From Mycobacterium paraseoulense (GTDB lineage: Bacteria; Actinomycetota; Actinomycetes; Mycobacteriales; Mycobacteriaceae): a stretch of DNA of 64,000 bases. The first letter of the stretch is position 1. Every line of letters starts with the position of its first letter. Under the pieces are notes generated by a model. That model saw only the letters and a program-made list of their open reading frames with translations. It made no database searches and was not told the origin of the DNA. Made by a program: the position numbers and the translations under genes. Of this stretch, positions 46,313 through 55,320 are shown piece after piece. Where the stretch lies: assembly GCF_010731655.1 (NCBI RefSeq), contig NZ_AP022619.1:2542001-2606000 (forward strand). Reading direction: 5' to 3'.

Positions 46313-47608
46313 TTACCGTGCGGCCGTGAAGCGGTCGTAGGTCCGGCGCAGTGCGCCGCGGTCGACGGAATGCAGCACCCGGGTGAGCGCCGCGAACACG
46401 TCGACGTGTCCGACGGTCGGGTCCGCCGTTTCGCCACGGGTGTATTCCCAGGGCAAGGGCCGTCCGCGGCGCAGCACTTCCCCGAGGTACCACACGGCAC
46501 CGTCGACGAACGGCGCATTGCTCTCCTCTTCCAGGAGCTGCTCGGGTGTCGCGGCCCTCCGAATGACGAGCTCTTCCAACGCGTCAAGGGACTGCGGGGA
46601 GAAATCCCACACAGCGTCGCCACCGTAATGACTTGCCCAGACCGGGAATTGGGCCCCGCGCTCGGCGAGCCAGCACCTCAGATATTCTCCGTTCGAGAAC
46701 CGCTGTGTCGCTTGGCTTTTGGCTCGAAGTCGGCGCTTGCTGGATTCTTCGACCCGGTCGCGGACCTCGGCCACCCACCGGTATCCCTCGACACGATCCC
46801 GCCATTTCGCCAGTTCCTCCTGGGCGGCGACGGTGACGGGATTGTCGTCACCGAAGACCCGGGCTTCGTCGTCGGCCAGGGCTTGCCAGGTGGCGACCTT
46901 GGCCCCCCAATCCTCGGGTTCGGACTCCCAGAGCGCGATGGTGTGCCGCGCGATCAGCGTGTGACGGTGGTCGTGGCCGAGTTTCTCGCGCATCACCTCG
47001 ACCAGCGACTCGAGCTGAGCCATGGCGCCCGCGCCGTCCACCGACTCGCCGTGCCACTGCGCCAGCGACAGCCGCATACCCAGGGTGTCCTCGTGGTGCT
47101 CGCCAAGCACCACGCGCCGTGCCGCAAGGACGCGCTCGCCCTCGGCGATGGCGCCCGGGTAGTCACCGAGCTCCTTGAGCTGATGCGCCACTCGATCCCT
47201 GGACGTCAGCGCGGTGGGATGCTCGGCGCCCAGCACACGTTCTTCGTCGGCCAGCAGCTGCGACCATTCGGTGAGCGCCGCCCGCCCCTCCGGCTGCGGC
47301 CGGTCGGCGAACATGTGGCGCGCGGTCAACGTGGTGATGTGGTTGCGGCCGAGCACCTCGTGGAGTTCGGGTACCAGCTGCTCGAGAGCGGCATAGGCCC
47401 CGGCCTGGTCCCCCATTTGGAGCTGGAGGTGCACCAGCGCGAGCTCCATGTCCAAGACGTTTGGATGCCGTTCCCCCAAGATCGGCCGGCAGACCGCGAC
47501 CAGCTCGCCCATCAGCGGCAACGCCCCGGCGAAATCGGCCGCGGCAATGCGCTCCGAGATGAGTCGGGTCAAGGCGGCGAGCGGCCCGGGCAGTTCAGGC
47601 TGCGTCAT
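46313..47608 (-). CDS. Kinesin-light-chain-like TPR repeat protein
   Basis: A 431-residue protein whose first 280 residues are TPR units of the kinesin-light-chain type, recognisable by repeated LGxxHPxTL-like turns (LGERHPNVLD, LGRNHITTLT, LGAEHPTALT, LGEHHEDTLG, LGHDHRHTLI, FGDDNPVTVA). The last 140 residues are a separate domain with many Trp and aromatic residues (AVWDFSPQSLDALEELV, WEYTRGE) that I do not recognise. Such TPRs in Actinobacteria often serve in signalling or defence proteins, but no effector domain or partner is next to it except the Nudix gene. Confidence 0.8.
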   Translation of the reverse strand: MTQPELPGPLAALTRLISERIAAADFAGALPLMGELVAVCRPILGERHPNVLDMELALVHLQLQMGDQAGAYAALEQLVPELHEVLGRNHITTLTARHMFADRPQPEGRAALTEWSQLLADEERVLGAEHPTALTSRDRVAHQLKELGDYPGAIAEGERVLAARRVVLGEHHEDTLGMRLSLAQWHGESVDGAGAMAQLESLVEVMREKLGHDHRHTLIARHTIALWESEPEDWGAKVATWQALADDEARVFGDDNPVTVAAQEELAKWRDRVEGYRWVAEVRDRVEESSKRRLRAKSQATQRFSNGEYLRCWLAERGAQFPVWASHYGGDAVWDFSPQSLDALEELVIRRAATPEQLLEEESNAPFVDGAVWYLGEVLRRGRPLPWEYTRGETADPTVGHVDVFAALTRVLHSVDRGALRRTYDRFTAAR

Positions 47609-47767
47609 ACCGCTATCGAATCTCGCATGCGGCCCCCTCGCAATTCACTCCGTCTTAGCAGGCGTCTGGTGTCGCGCTGGCATGAACCGGCAGGGTATCC
47701 GATAGTCATAGGGACAAATGCCAACGTCAGCAGAGGTGGGGGCTATGCCGGACGCTCGGAAGCGTGA

Positions 47768-49489
47768 GTGACCATGCGCGGCCACATCATCGTGAGCGGC
47801 GACGACGCACTGGCGACCACGATCGTCGAGGAGCTCAACAACGCCGGCGTGCACATCGTCAAGGTCCGCACCGCCGGCGAGCTCGACACCGTCGGGGTAA
47901 CCCGCGCCCGCGCCGTGATCTGCGTGGGAGACGACGACGCGACCAATCTCGAAATCGCGCTGCTGGCAAGGAAGGCCAATCCGCGCGTGCGTGTGGTGGC
48001 GCGACTGGCCAACGACGTGCTGCGGACGGCGATGGCCGCCGACAAGCGCCCCGGGGCGATCTTGGACGTCGCCGACCTCGCGGCGCCCTCCGTCGTCGAG
48101 GCATGTCTGGCGCACACCGTGCACCCGTTCGAGGCGGCGGGCATCGAGTTCGTCGTCTCCGGCGCCGAGGCGCCGTACGGCGCGACGCTGCGCGAGATCT
48201 ACGGCGATCTGGCGCCGGTGGCGGTGATTCACGGCGAGAACTGCGCCACTCCCGGCGAGGTGGTGTCCTGTCCGGGCCGCGATCTGCCGATCCACGCCGG
48301 CGACTGGACCGCGATGATAGGCACCGCCGACGAATTGGCCGCCCGCGGCATCAAAGTTCCGCTGCCGACGGTGACGCGCTATCGCCTGCCCCGGCTGCGG
48401 CGGGTACTCGACGGCGCGCGCGCCCTGCGCGACGATGTCAACCCGATGTTTGCGCGAGCACTGCTGGCCGCCGCGTGCTTGCTGATCGGCTCGACGATCG
48501 TGCTGCGCTTCAGCTACCAGCCGCGTCCGAAGATGACGTGGCTCGACGCGCTGTATTTCAGCACCGAGACGATCGCGACGGTGGGTTACGGCGATTTCAG
48601 CTTCCTGCAGCAACCCACATGGTTGCGGCTGTTCAGCATCATGTTGATGTTCGCCGGCGTGACCACCACCGCGCTGCTCGTCGCTTTCATCGCCGACCTG
48701 CTCTTATCGCGACGTTTCGCCCACTCGGTGGGCCGCCGGCGGGCGCGCCATCTTCGCAACCACGTGATCGTCGTCGGGCTCGGTTCGTTCGGGAGCCGCG
48801 TGGTTGCCGACCTGAGGTCAGCCGGATACGACGTCGCGGTGATCGAGCGGGACGAGAACAACCGCTACCTGTCGACGGCGGCCGACCTTGACGTGCCGGT
48901 GATCTTCGGGGACGCGACGTTGCGGCAGACGCTGGAGGCCGCGCGCGTCGAGCACGCCCGCGCGGTGGCGGTGCTGACCCAGGACGACATGGTGAACATC
49001 GAGACCGGGATCGTGCTGCGCGAGATGCTGGGCCCGCGGGTGAAGCCCGGGGTCGTCCGGCGCGACGTCCCCCTGGTGCTGCGCGTCTACGACCGGACAC
49101 TGGGGGCCGCGGTGGCGCAGCGGTTCGGATTCGAAAACGTCCGGTCTACCGTCGAACTTGCCGCACCCTGGTTCATCGGCGCCGCGATGGGCCTGCAGGT
49201 GCTGGGCACGTTTTCCGTCGGGCAGCGCTCGTTCATGATCGGCGGGATGCACGTGGCACCCGGCAGCGAACTCGACGGGCTGAAGATGTTCGAACTGTCC
49301 ACCCAGACCCGTGTCATCGCGATCACGCGTAAGGACGCGCCGGTCGAGCTTCATCCGCGACGTGACGCCTGGCTGCGCGGCGGCGACACGGTTTACCTCG
49401 TGGGCCCGTACCGCGAGTTGTTGGCGACGCTGCGCAAGGGTCAGCCTCCCCAGGAGCCGGCGGCCGGGGACGAGCGCGCGTCGGCCTAG
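47768..49489 (+). CDS. Two-RCK potassium channel protein
   Basis: A 573-residue protein. An N-terminal TrkA-N (RCK) domain (1 to about 200) has a degenerate nucleotide loop (IIVSGDDALAT). Then a two-helix channel pore (about 225-315) with selectivity filter TVGYGD at 271-276, and a second RCK domain with an intact GLGSFG loop (337-342) and a C-terminal TrkA-C-like part (about 480-560). Start GTG 47768 or ATG 47774. K+ conductance gated by nucleotide or ions is expected. Having an RCK domain on both sides of one pore is uncommon. Confidence 0.87.
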   Translation: MTMRGHIIVSGDDALATTIVEELNNAGVHIVKVRTAGELDTVGVTRARAVICVGDDDATNLEIALLARKANPRVRVVARLANDVLRTAMAADKRPGAILDVADLAAPSVVEACLAHTVHPFEAAGIEFVVSGAEAPYGATLREIYGDLAPVAVIHGENCATPGEVVSCPGRDLPIHAGDWTAMIGTADELAARGIKVPLPTVTRYRLPRLRRVLDGARALRDDVNPMFARALLAAACLLIGSTIVLRFSYQPRPKMTWLDALYFSTETIATVGYGDFSFLQQPTWLRLFSIMLMFAGVTTTALLVAFIADLLLSRRFAHSVGRRRARHLRNHVIVVGLGSFGSRVVADLRSAGYDVAVIERDENNRYLSTAADLDVPVIFGDATLRQTLEAARVEHARAVAVLTQDDMVNIETGIVLREMLGPRVKPGVVRRDVPLVLRVYDRTLGAAVAQRFGFENVRSTVELAAPWFIGAAMGLQVLGTFSVGQRSFMIGGMHVAPGSELDGLKMFELSTQTRVIAITRKDAPVELHPRRDAWLRGGDTVYLVGPYRELLATLRKGQPPQEPAAGDERASA

Positions 49490-49598
49490 TGGCGATCGCA
49501 AGCGCGGCGCAGCCGCGCGCGGCGGGTCGCCACCATCGGCCCAGTGGTGATCGCAAGCGCGGCGCAGCCGCGCGCGGCGGGTCGCCACTATCGGCCTC
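49481..49598. repeat. 55-bp tandem repeat with nested palindromes
   Basis: Two copies (from 49481 and 49536) with three mismatches, and a third start at 49591. Each unit has an outer inverted repeat GTGGCGA...TCGCCAC (GTGGTGA in the second copy) and an inner hairpin GCGCGGC-GCA-GCCGCGC. It lies between the convergent channel and LLM genes and slightly overlaps the channel 3' end. The layout suits a bidirectional terminator or REP-like element. Confidence 0.75.
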
Positions 49599-49602
49599 GC
49601 GC

Positions 49603-50493
49603 CTAGAGCCGGCCCGCCACGTCCGCCGCGCGGCTGAGCTGGTCGACGTCCGAGCTCGTCGGGATGAGCTGCACCTCGTCGGTGCCGATGTCCTCGAACG
49701 TGCGCAGCACCGCCAGCAGCTCGTCCTCGGTGCCGGCCCACCCGGTCGTCGGCGCCATGGCGTCGACGTACTCCCCCGGTATCCAGTTCATATAGCGCCG
49801 TAGGTGACGATGTACCTGCGCCCGGGCCTGTTCGGGCGGGCCGAACGCGAACCAGAACGACGTCACCAGGTGGGGTTTGCCCTTGCCGGCCCGCGCCCAT
49901 GCGTCGCGCGCGACGTCGAACAGCTCGTTCTGCTTGGCGACGTCCAGATCCAGGGTCGTCCCGGCCAGTCCTGCGGCCCAGGAAGCGGCGCTGCGGATGG
50001 TCTTCGGGCCGATGCTGCCCACGAACAGCGGCGGCCCACCGGGCTGCACTGGCGCCGGACCGACCGGCAAGACCGATTCGGTGAGCTTTTCCCCGGCCCA
50101 CACCCGCTTCATCACGGCCACGCGCTCGGCCATGTCGCGCATGGTCTGCGTCGCCGGGTCGGCGCCGACGGCGTGGTAGTCCTCATGCCTGCCGCCCACG
50201 CCGATGCCCACGCTCAGCCGCCCGCCACAGAGCATGTCGCCGGTCGCGAGTGCCTTGGCCAGCATGACGGGGTCGTGCAGCTGCGGCACGATCACGGTCG
50301 TCAGCAGCCGCACCCGACGCGTCCAGGCGGCCAGCGCCCCCAGCAGGGTGAGGTTGTCCGGGTTGTCGAAGGCGATGCGCTCACCCCAGCACAGCGACGA
50401 GAACGGGCCGTCGTCAATCGCGCGCGCCCAGTTCTCCAAGATTCCCGCGTCCAAGTCCGGTTCCATGACCGGCAGCGTCATCGCAATCCGCAC
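49603..50493 (-). CDS. LLM-class F420-dependent oxidoreductase
   Basis: A 296-residue luciferase-like monooxygenase-fold protein. It starts at GTG 50493 (VRIAMTLPVMEP) or ATG 50481. The barrel has GGRLSVGIGVGGRHEDYHAVG, the F420/flavin loop, and GPPLFVGSIGPKTIR typical of the family. It probably oxidises or reduces a substrate with coenzyme F420. The longer frame to 50598 is not conserved. It is divergent from the VOC gene at 50543. Confidence 0.87.
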   Translation of the reverse strand: MRIAMTLPVMEPDLDAGILENWARAIDDGPFSSLCWGERIAFDNPDNLTLLGALAAWTRRVRLLTTVIVPQLHDPVMLAKALATGDMLCGGRLSVGIGVGGRHEDYHAVGADPATQTMRDMAERVAVMKRVWAGEKLTESVLPVGPAPVQPGGPPLFVGSIGPKTIRSAASWAAGLAGTTLDLDVAKQNELFDVARDAWARAGKGKPHLVTSFWFAFGPPEQARAQVHRHLRRYMNWIPGEYVDAMAPTTGWAGTEDELLAVLRTFEDIGTDEVQLIPTSSDVDQLSRAADVAGRL

Positions 50494-50542
50494 GACGGCG
50501 ATTCTGGCACGGGGGTCAACTTCCCGGCGTGCAAGTGGCAGC

Positions 50543-50965
50543 ATGGAGCAGATGGGTTTCACCAGCAGTTCCATCGCGCACGTCCGCCTCACTGTCACCG
50601 ATATCGAGCGATCCCGGCAGTTCTACGAGAGCGTGTTCGGTTGGCCCGTCCTGCTGGAAGTGCCCGACAACGCCGACGACGCCACCCGCAAACAGCTGAG
50701 CTTCTTGTTCGGCGGCGTCATCTACGACCTCGGCGGCACCCTGCTCGGGCTGCGGCCCGTAGCGACGGACCGTTTCCACGAAGACCGCGCGGGGCTCGAC
50801 CACATCGCGTTCCGGGTCGGCAGCAAGGACGAATTGGATTCCGCGGCAGCGCACCTGGACGAACTGGGCGTCACCCATGAGCCGGTGAAAGACATCGGAC
50901 CGTCCTACATCCTGCAGTTCCGCGATCCCGACAACATCGCCCTGGAGCTCACCGCGCCGAAATAG
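50543..50965 (+). CDS. VOC family protein (glyoxalase/dioxygenase superfamily)
   Basis: A 140-residue protein (ATG 50543; ATG 50552 is the alternative) with two beta-alpha-beta modules, starting IAHVRLTVTDIERSRQFYE. Metal-ligand candidates are His (AHVRLTV), His (LDHIAFRV) and Glu (IALELTAPK). It resembles lyase/bleomycin-resistance-type VOC enzymes; the substrate is unknown. It is followed 9 bp later by a second VOC gene, so they form a pair. Confidence 0.85.
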   Translation: MEQMGFTSSSIAHVRLTVTDIERSRQFYESVFGWPVLLEVPDNADDATRKQLSFLFGGVIYDLGGTLLGLRPVATDRFHEDRAGLDHIAFRVGSKDELDSAAAHLDELGVTHEPVKDIGPSYILQFRDPDNIALELTAPK

Positions 50966-50974
50966 GAGGAGGCC

Positions 50975-51364
50975 ATGGCCATCAGTTTCAACCACACGAT
51001 CGTCGCCGCCCGCGACAAACGCGAGTCCGCGGAATTCCTCACCGAATTGTTCGGTCTGCCCGACCCAAAACCGTTCGGCCACTTCATGGTTGTTCAACTG
51101 GAGCACGGCGCCAACCTCGATTATGCGGACGCTCCCGAGGGCGGGGAGATCCCGCGGCAGCACTACGCCTTCCTGGTTTCCGAGGAGGACTTCGACGCCA
51201 TTTACGGCAAGATCTCCTCGCGTGGCCTGCCGCACTGGGCCGACCCGGGCGCCAAACGGCCCGGCGAGATCAACCACAATGACGGCGGCCGCGGGGTGTA
51301 CTTCCGCGACCCCTCGGGACATGCGATGGAGATCCTCACCCGGCCGTACGGGTCGGGAAGCTGA
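50975..51364 (+). CDS. VOC family protein
   Basis: A 129-residue protein preceded by a strong AGGAGGAGG ribosome site. The sequence has FNHTIVAARDK at the first module, GHFMVVQLEHGANLDYAD, and HAMEILTRPYG with a ligand Glu at the end. The His in FNHTIV and the Glu would be two metal ligands. It is co-directional with the preceding VOC gene and possibly forms a heterodimer or a pathway pair with it; this is inference. Confidence 0.87.
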   Translation: MAISFNHTIVAARDKRESAEFLTELFGLPDPKPFGHFMVVQLEHGANLDYADAPEGGEIPRQHYAFLVSEEDFDAIYGKISSRGLPHWADPGAKRPGEINHNDGGRGVYFRDPSGHAMEILTRPYGSGS

Positions 51365-51383
51365 ATCGGTGCGGCGGTAGCGC

Positions 51384-51869
51384 CTATTCGCCGGCGCGCG
51401 GTGTGCCGTGCCGCACGCTCTCCTGCGTCCGATAGTCCTCGGCGAATTGCACGACATGCCTGGGCAGCGCGTTGGCGGCGACGTCGGCCAGGGTGGTTTC
51501 CTCCAGCACCGACCGCATGCTGGCACGCAGCGCCCGCCAGACGTCGGTGAGCGCCGCGGTCGGCCCGGAGTAGGGCAGGTCCCCGAGACCGATGTCGCGG
51601 ACGCTGGCCAATGGTCCGTCGATGCAGCGCAGCACGTCGGCGATGCTGATCTCGTCGCCGGGACGGGCCAGTTCGTAGCCACCCTCCCGGCCGCGATGGC
51701 TTCTCACCAGGCGGTCGGTGCGCAGGTTGGTCAGGATGTCGACCAGGAACTGCGGCGGTATGCCCTGCGCTTGGGCCAAGTCGTCGGTTTTCACCAACGT
51801 CCCATGGGGGACCGTGGCGAGCTGGACCATGGCCCGCACCGCGTACTCCGCCTTCGCCGACATGCGCAC
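51384..51869 (-). CDS. Rrf2-family transcriptional regulator (Rv1287-type)
   Basis: A 161-residue winged-helix protein with the Rrf2 signature [15 protein letters not shown] and [14 protein letters not shown]. The three-Cys iron-sulfur site of IscR is missing; the only Cys is in RCIDGP. It is thus more like CymR or a metabolite/partner-controlled Rrf2 than a cluster sensor. It is the last gene after cysNC (58 bp) on the same strand, so a role in sulfate assimilation control is likely. The palindrome before cysD is a candidate target. Confidence 0.9.
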   Translation of the reverse strand: MRMSAKAEYAVRAMVQLATVPHGTLVKTDDLAQAQGIPPQFLVDILTNLRTDRLVRSHRGREGGYELARPGDEISIADVLRCIDGPLASVRDIGLGDLPYSGPTAALTDVWRALRASMRSVLEETTLADVAANALPRHVVQFAEDYRTQESVRHGTPRAGE

Positions 51870-51927
51870 TCTCAGGATTGTGCCACTCGGTGCAGGATTT
51901 TCGGCGCAGCCGGGTGGGCTCGGCGTG

Positions 51928-53778
51928 CTAACCGCGCGATTCGAGCAGATCGACGATGCTTTGCGCCTGCTCCTCGACGGTGCGGTCGGACGTCAGCCGC
52001 AGGTCGGGGTTGGCCGGCGGTTGATAAGGGCTGTTGATGCCGGTGAAGTGTGCGATCTCGCCGGCGCGCGCCTTCGCGTACAGCCCCTTCGGGTCACGCT
52101 GCTCGCATTCCTCGATGGAGGTGTCACAGAACACCTCGACGAAGTCGAACCCCGCTGCCGCGTGCACATTACGAGCCATTTCGCGTTGCTCGGTCAGCGG
52201 GCTGATGGCCGGCACCAGCACGACGTTGCCGCAATCGGCGAGCAACGTCGCCACATGCGCCAGTCGGCGCAGGTTCTCGGCCCGGTCGGCCATGCTGAAG
52301 CCCAAGTCGGCGTTCAGACCGTGGCGCAGGTTGTCGCCGTCGAGAACATAAGCGGGAGTGCCCTTTTCGAGCAACATCTGCTCGACCAGCATGGCCACCG
52401 ACGATTTGCCCGAACCGGATAGGCCGGTGAACCATACGGTCCGCCCCCGCGGCCGGGCCTCGGCCACGGTTGACGACTTGTGCCGCACGGTGTTCGGGCT
52501 TGCCGCCTGCGCCGACACGTCACGCAGCACCATGCCCGCAGCAACGGTGCCGTTGGTGTGCGGGTCGATCAGGATGAACGAGCCGGTGCTGGCGTTGCGG
52601 GTGTACTCGTCGAGCAGAAGCGGAACCTGAGTGCGCAGCGATATTCGGCCAAGTTCGTTGAGCTGCAACGCCGTTGCGGCCTTGTCCCGATGTAGGGTGT
52701 TGACGTCGAGTCGGTAGTCCAGCCCGGTCACCCGCACGCGCGTGGTGCGGGTGGTGTGCTTGATGACGTACTCGCGGCCGGTCTCCAGCGTCGCGTCGTC
52801 GGCCATCCAGCACACGGTCGCGTCGAATTCCTGGGCCACCCGGGGCTGATTGTTGGTGCGCGCGATGAGATCACCGCGCGAGATATCGATCTGGTCGGCA
52901 AGGCTGATCGAGACGGCCATCGGCGGAAACGCTTCTTGGACTGGGCCGTTCGGGCCGCCGATCGCGGTGATCGTGGTGGTCTTGCCGATCGGCAGTACGA
53001 CGACTTCGTCGCCCGGCCGCATCACACCGCTGGCCACGGTGCCGGCATAGCTGCGGTGGTCTTGATGCTCGCGGGTGTGTGGCCGGATGACGTACTGCAC
53101 CGGGAACCGCACGTCGACCAAGTTCCGGTCCCCGGCGATGTAGACCTCCTCCAGATGCGACAACAGCGCGGGGCCCTCGTACCACGGCGTCTGGTCCGAC
53201 TTGGTCACCACGTTGTCGCCGTGCAAGGCCGAAATCGGGATAGTCGCCACGTCGTGCACATCCAACCGCGCGGCGAAGGCGTGGAATTCGTCGCGGATTG
53301 CCTCGAATTTCTCTCTGTCCCAACCGATCAGGTCCATCTTGTTGACGGCGAGCACGATATGCTGGATGCCCAGCAACGACGCCAGGAAGGCGTGCCGGCG
53401 CGACTGCTCCAGCAAGCCGTGCCGGGCATCGACGAGCACGATCACGAGCTGGGCGGTCGACGCGCCGGTCACCATGTTGCGGGTGTATTGGATGTGACCC
53501 GGCGTGTCGGCGATGATGAATTTCCGCTTGGGGGTGGCGAAATAGCGGTAGGCGACGTCGATCGTGATGCCCTGTTCGCGTTCGGCACGCAAGCCGTCGG
53601 TCACCAGCGCCAGGTCGGTGTAGTCGTGGCCGCGCTCTTTGGACGTCTGCTCCACCGCGGCCCACTGGTCCTCCATGACGGCCTTGGAGTCGTAGAGCAG
53701 GCGCCCGATCAGCGTGGACTTGCCGTCGTCGACCGAGCCCGCGGTCGCGAGGCGAAGCAGCGTGGTGGGTGTGGCCAT
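51928..53778 (-). CDS. cysNC: Bifunctional sulfate adenylyltransferase large subunit / APS kinase
   Basis: A 616-residue fusion. The CysN half (1-430) is an elongation-factor-like GTPase with P-loop [15 protein letters not shown] and NKMD motifs that drives sulfate activation to APS. The CysC half (about 440-616) is APS kinase with P-loop GLSGSGKSS and makes PAPS. The ATG (53778) overlaps the cysD stop by one base (TGATG), so it is translationally coupled to its partner. The result is the full sulfate activation complex. Confidence 0.96.
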   Translation of the reverse strand: MATPTTLLRLATAGSVDDGKSTLIGRLLYDSKAVMEDQWAAVEQTSKERGHDYTDLALVTDGLRAEREQGITIDVAYRYFATPKRKFIIADTPGHIQYTRNMVTGASTAQLVIVLVDARHGLLEQSRRHAFLASLLGIQHIVLAVNKMDLIGWDREKFEAIRDEFHAFAARLDVHDVATIPISALHGDNVVTKSDQTPWYEGPALLSHLEEVYIAGDRNLVDVRFPVQYVIRPHTREHQDHRSYAGTVASGVMRPGDEVVVLPIGKTTTITAIGGPNGPVQEAFPPMAVSISLADQIDISRGDLIARTNNQPRVAQEFDATVCWMADDATLETGREYVIKHTTRTTRVRVTGLDYRLDVNTLHRDKAATALQLNELGRISLRTQVPLLLDEYTRNASTGSFILIDPHTNGTVAAGMVLRDVSAQAASPNTVRHKSSTVAEARPRGRTVWFTGLSGSGKSSVAMLVEQMLLEKGTPAYVLDGDNLRHGLNADLGFSMADRAENLRRLAHVATLLADCGNVVLVPAISPLTEQREMARNVHAAAGFDFVEVFCDTSIEECEQRDPKGLYAKARAGEIAHFTGINSPYQPPANPDLRLTSDRTVEEQAQSIVDLLESRG

Positions 53779-54707
53779 CAGAAATACCCCTGCCGTTTGC
53801 GGTCTTCCATGCCGGCTTCCGAGATTCGGTCGTCGGCCCTGGTGGCGCCCCGTTCGGTCAACCGCGACACCGCGGTCTCGGCGATCACCTCCTCGACCGT
53901 GACGGCCTCCGATTCCACGCATCCGGTGCAGGTGACGTCCCCGACGGTGCGGAAACGCACCGTCGCCTCGAACACCGGCTCGTCGTCGCGCGGTTGCATG
54001 TGCCGGTCGACCGCCAGCAGCATGCCGTCGCGGCGAAACACCTTGCGCCGGTGGGCGTAATAGATCGAGGGCAACGCAATGTTCTCCGCGCCGATGTAGG
54101 ACCAGATGTCGAACTCGGTCCAGTTCGACAGCGGGAAGGCCCGGATGTGCTCGCCCTTGTGGTGCCGGCCGTTGTACAGGTTCCACAGCTCGGGCCGTTG
54201 CGCCTTCGGGTCCCACTGGCCGAACTCGTCGCGGAAGCTGAACACCCGCTCCTTGGCGCGGGCCTTCTCCTCGTCGCGGCGCGCTCCGCCGAACGCCGCG
54301 TCGAACTTGTTCTCCCGGATGGCGCGGAGCAGCGTCACGGTCTGGATCGAGTTGCGTCCCTGCGGTGGCTCGACGACGCGGCCTGCGTCGATGTCCTCCT
54401 GAACCGAGGCGACCACCAGGCGCACCCCATGCTCGGCGACCAGCTCATCGCGGGTGGCGATCACCTCGTCGAAGTTGTGGCCGGTGTCGACGTGCATCAC
54501 CGGGAACGGCAACCGACCGGGCCGGAACGCCCGCAGCGCCAGGTGCAGCATGACGATGGAGTCCTTGCCGCCGGAGAACAGCAGAACGGGCCGCTCGAAT
54601 TCGGCGGCCACCTCCCGGATGATGTGGATCGCTTCGGCCTCCAGCGAGCGCAGGTGGCTCAGCTCGTACTGGCCGGCGGCTGGAGCCGCCTTCAGATCGC
54701 TGGTCAT
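53778..54707 (-). CDS. cysD: Sulfate adenylyltransferase small subunit
   Basis: A 309-residue PP-loop ATP pyrophosphatase forming APS from sulfate and ATP. The PP-loop is LFSGGKDSIVML and the downstream AFGGARRDEEKAR and RHHKGEHIRAFPLSNW are family blocks. The ATG 54707 is chosen; the open frame to 54758 begins inside the regulatory palindrome. GGAAG lies before the ATG. It is the first gene of cysD-cysNC-rrf2. Confidence 0.94.
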   Translation of the reverse strand: MTSDLKAAPAAGQYELSHLRSLEAEAIHIIREVAAEFERPVLLFSGGKDSIVMLHLALRAFRPGRLPFPVMHVDTGHNFDEVIATRDELVAEHGVRLVVASVQEDIDAGRVVEPPQGRNSIQTVTLLRAIRENKFDAAFGGARRDEEKARAKERVFSFRDEFGQWDPKAQRPELWNLYNGRHHKGEHIRAFPLSNWTEFDIWSYIGAENIALPSIYYAHRRKVFRRDGMLLAVDRHMQPRDDEPVFEATVRFRTVGDVTCTGCVESEAVTVEEVIAETAVSRLTERGATRADDRISEAGMEDRKRQGYF

Positions 54708-54736
54708 AACTTCCTTGCTGATCTTGGTTGAACTGA

Positions 54737-54789
54737 CCATATTTGGCATATTTGCCATCTATCGAATCAGCTAACCTCACGGGTGTCAA
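54737..54789 (-). promoter_or_regulatory. cysD promoter region with operator-like palindrome
   Basis: On the minus strand, TTGACA (54784-54789) is a perfect -35; a -10 near 54761-54766 (TTCGAT) is weak. Downstream lies TGGCAAATATGCCA (54744-54757), a perfect palindrome with 5-bp arms, overlapping a direct repeat of CATATTTGS at 54738-54755. AT-rich content stands out in this genome. Binding by the Rrf2 product is proposed. Confidence 0.55.
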
Positions 54790-54891
54790 ATTCGGGTTCA
54801 ATATGGTCCGGGCACCAGCGATGGGATGCATTACGTCCGGGGCGACGGCAACCCCTTTTGCCGCTCGGGAACAGTACGAAAGCATGGGCGG

Positions 54892-55317
54892 ATGACTACA
54901 CCTTCCAAAGCTCCCAGCGGCCGCGACGTCATCTCGCAGTTCCTCCCCCAATCGCCGTTCGTTGCGAAGCTGGGCATTGTTGCCGACCGGCTCGATGGCC
55001 ACGAGGTCAGGCTGCGGCTGCCGTGGGATCCCTCCAACGTGACGATCGGTGACATGGTGCACGGGGGCGCCATCGCCACACTCGCCGACGTCACCGTCAT
55101 GGCGGCGGCCTGGTGCGGCTCGGAGGCGCCCCCGGAGCTGCGGGGCGTAACCGTCTCGATGGCGTTGGACTTCATGGCGCCGGCCCGCGCCACCGACGTG
55201 ATCGGCGTAGGCCGGGTGCTGCGGCGCGGCCGGTCGCTGGTGAACTGCGAGGCGGAGGTCGTCGACGCGCACGGCAGGCTCGTCGCGAAGGCCCTCGCCA
55301 CCTACAAGGTCGGCTGA
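54892..55317 (+). CDS. PaaI-type thioesterase (hotdog fold)
   Basis: A 141-residue hotdog-fold protein. The active-site block is GDMVHGGAIATLADVT with the family Gly-Gly and Asp/Asn-type helix cap, and the central strand TVSMALDFMAPA is typical. It probably hydrolyses acyl-CoA thioesters. The ATG at 54892 is chosen over ATG 54826. It diverges from cysD with 184 bp between starts and converges on the carbonic anhydrase, only 3 bp away. Confidence 0.87.
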   Translation: MTTPSKAPSGRDVISQFLPQSPFVAKLGIVADRLDGHEVRLRLPWDPSNVTIGDMVHGGAIATLADVTVMAAAWCGSEAPPELRGVTVSMALDFMAPARATDVIGVGRVLRRGRSLVNCEAEVVDAHGRLVAKALATYKVG

Positions 55318-55320
55318 CCG

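Noticed and set aside
54761..54766. Definite -10 box for cysD
   Set aside because: TTCGAT is too weak to assign alone; only the -35 and the palindrome are secure.
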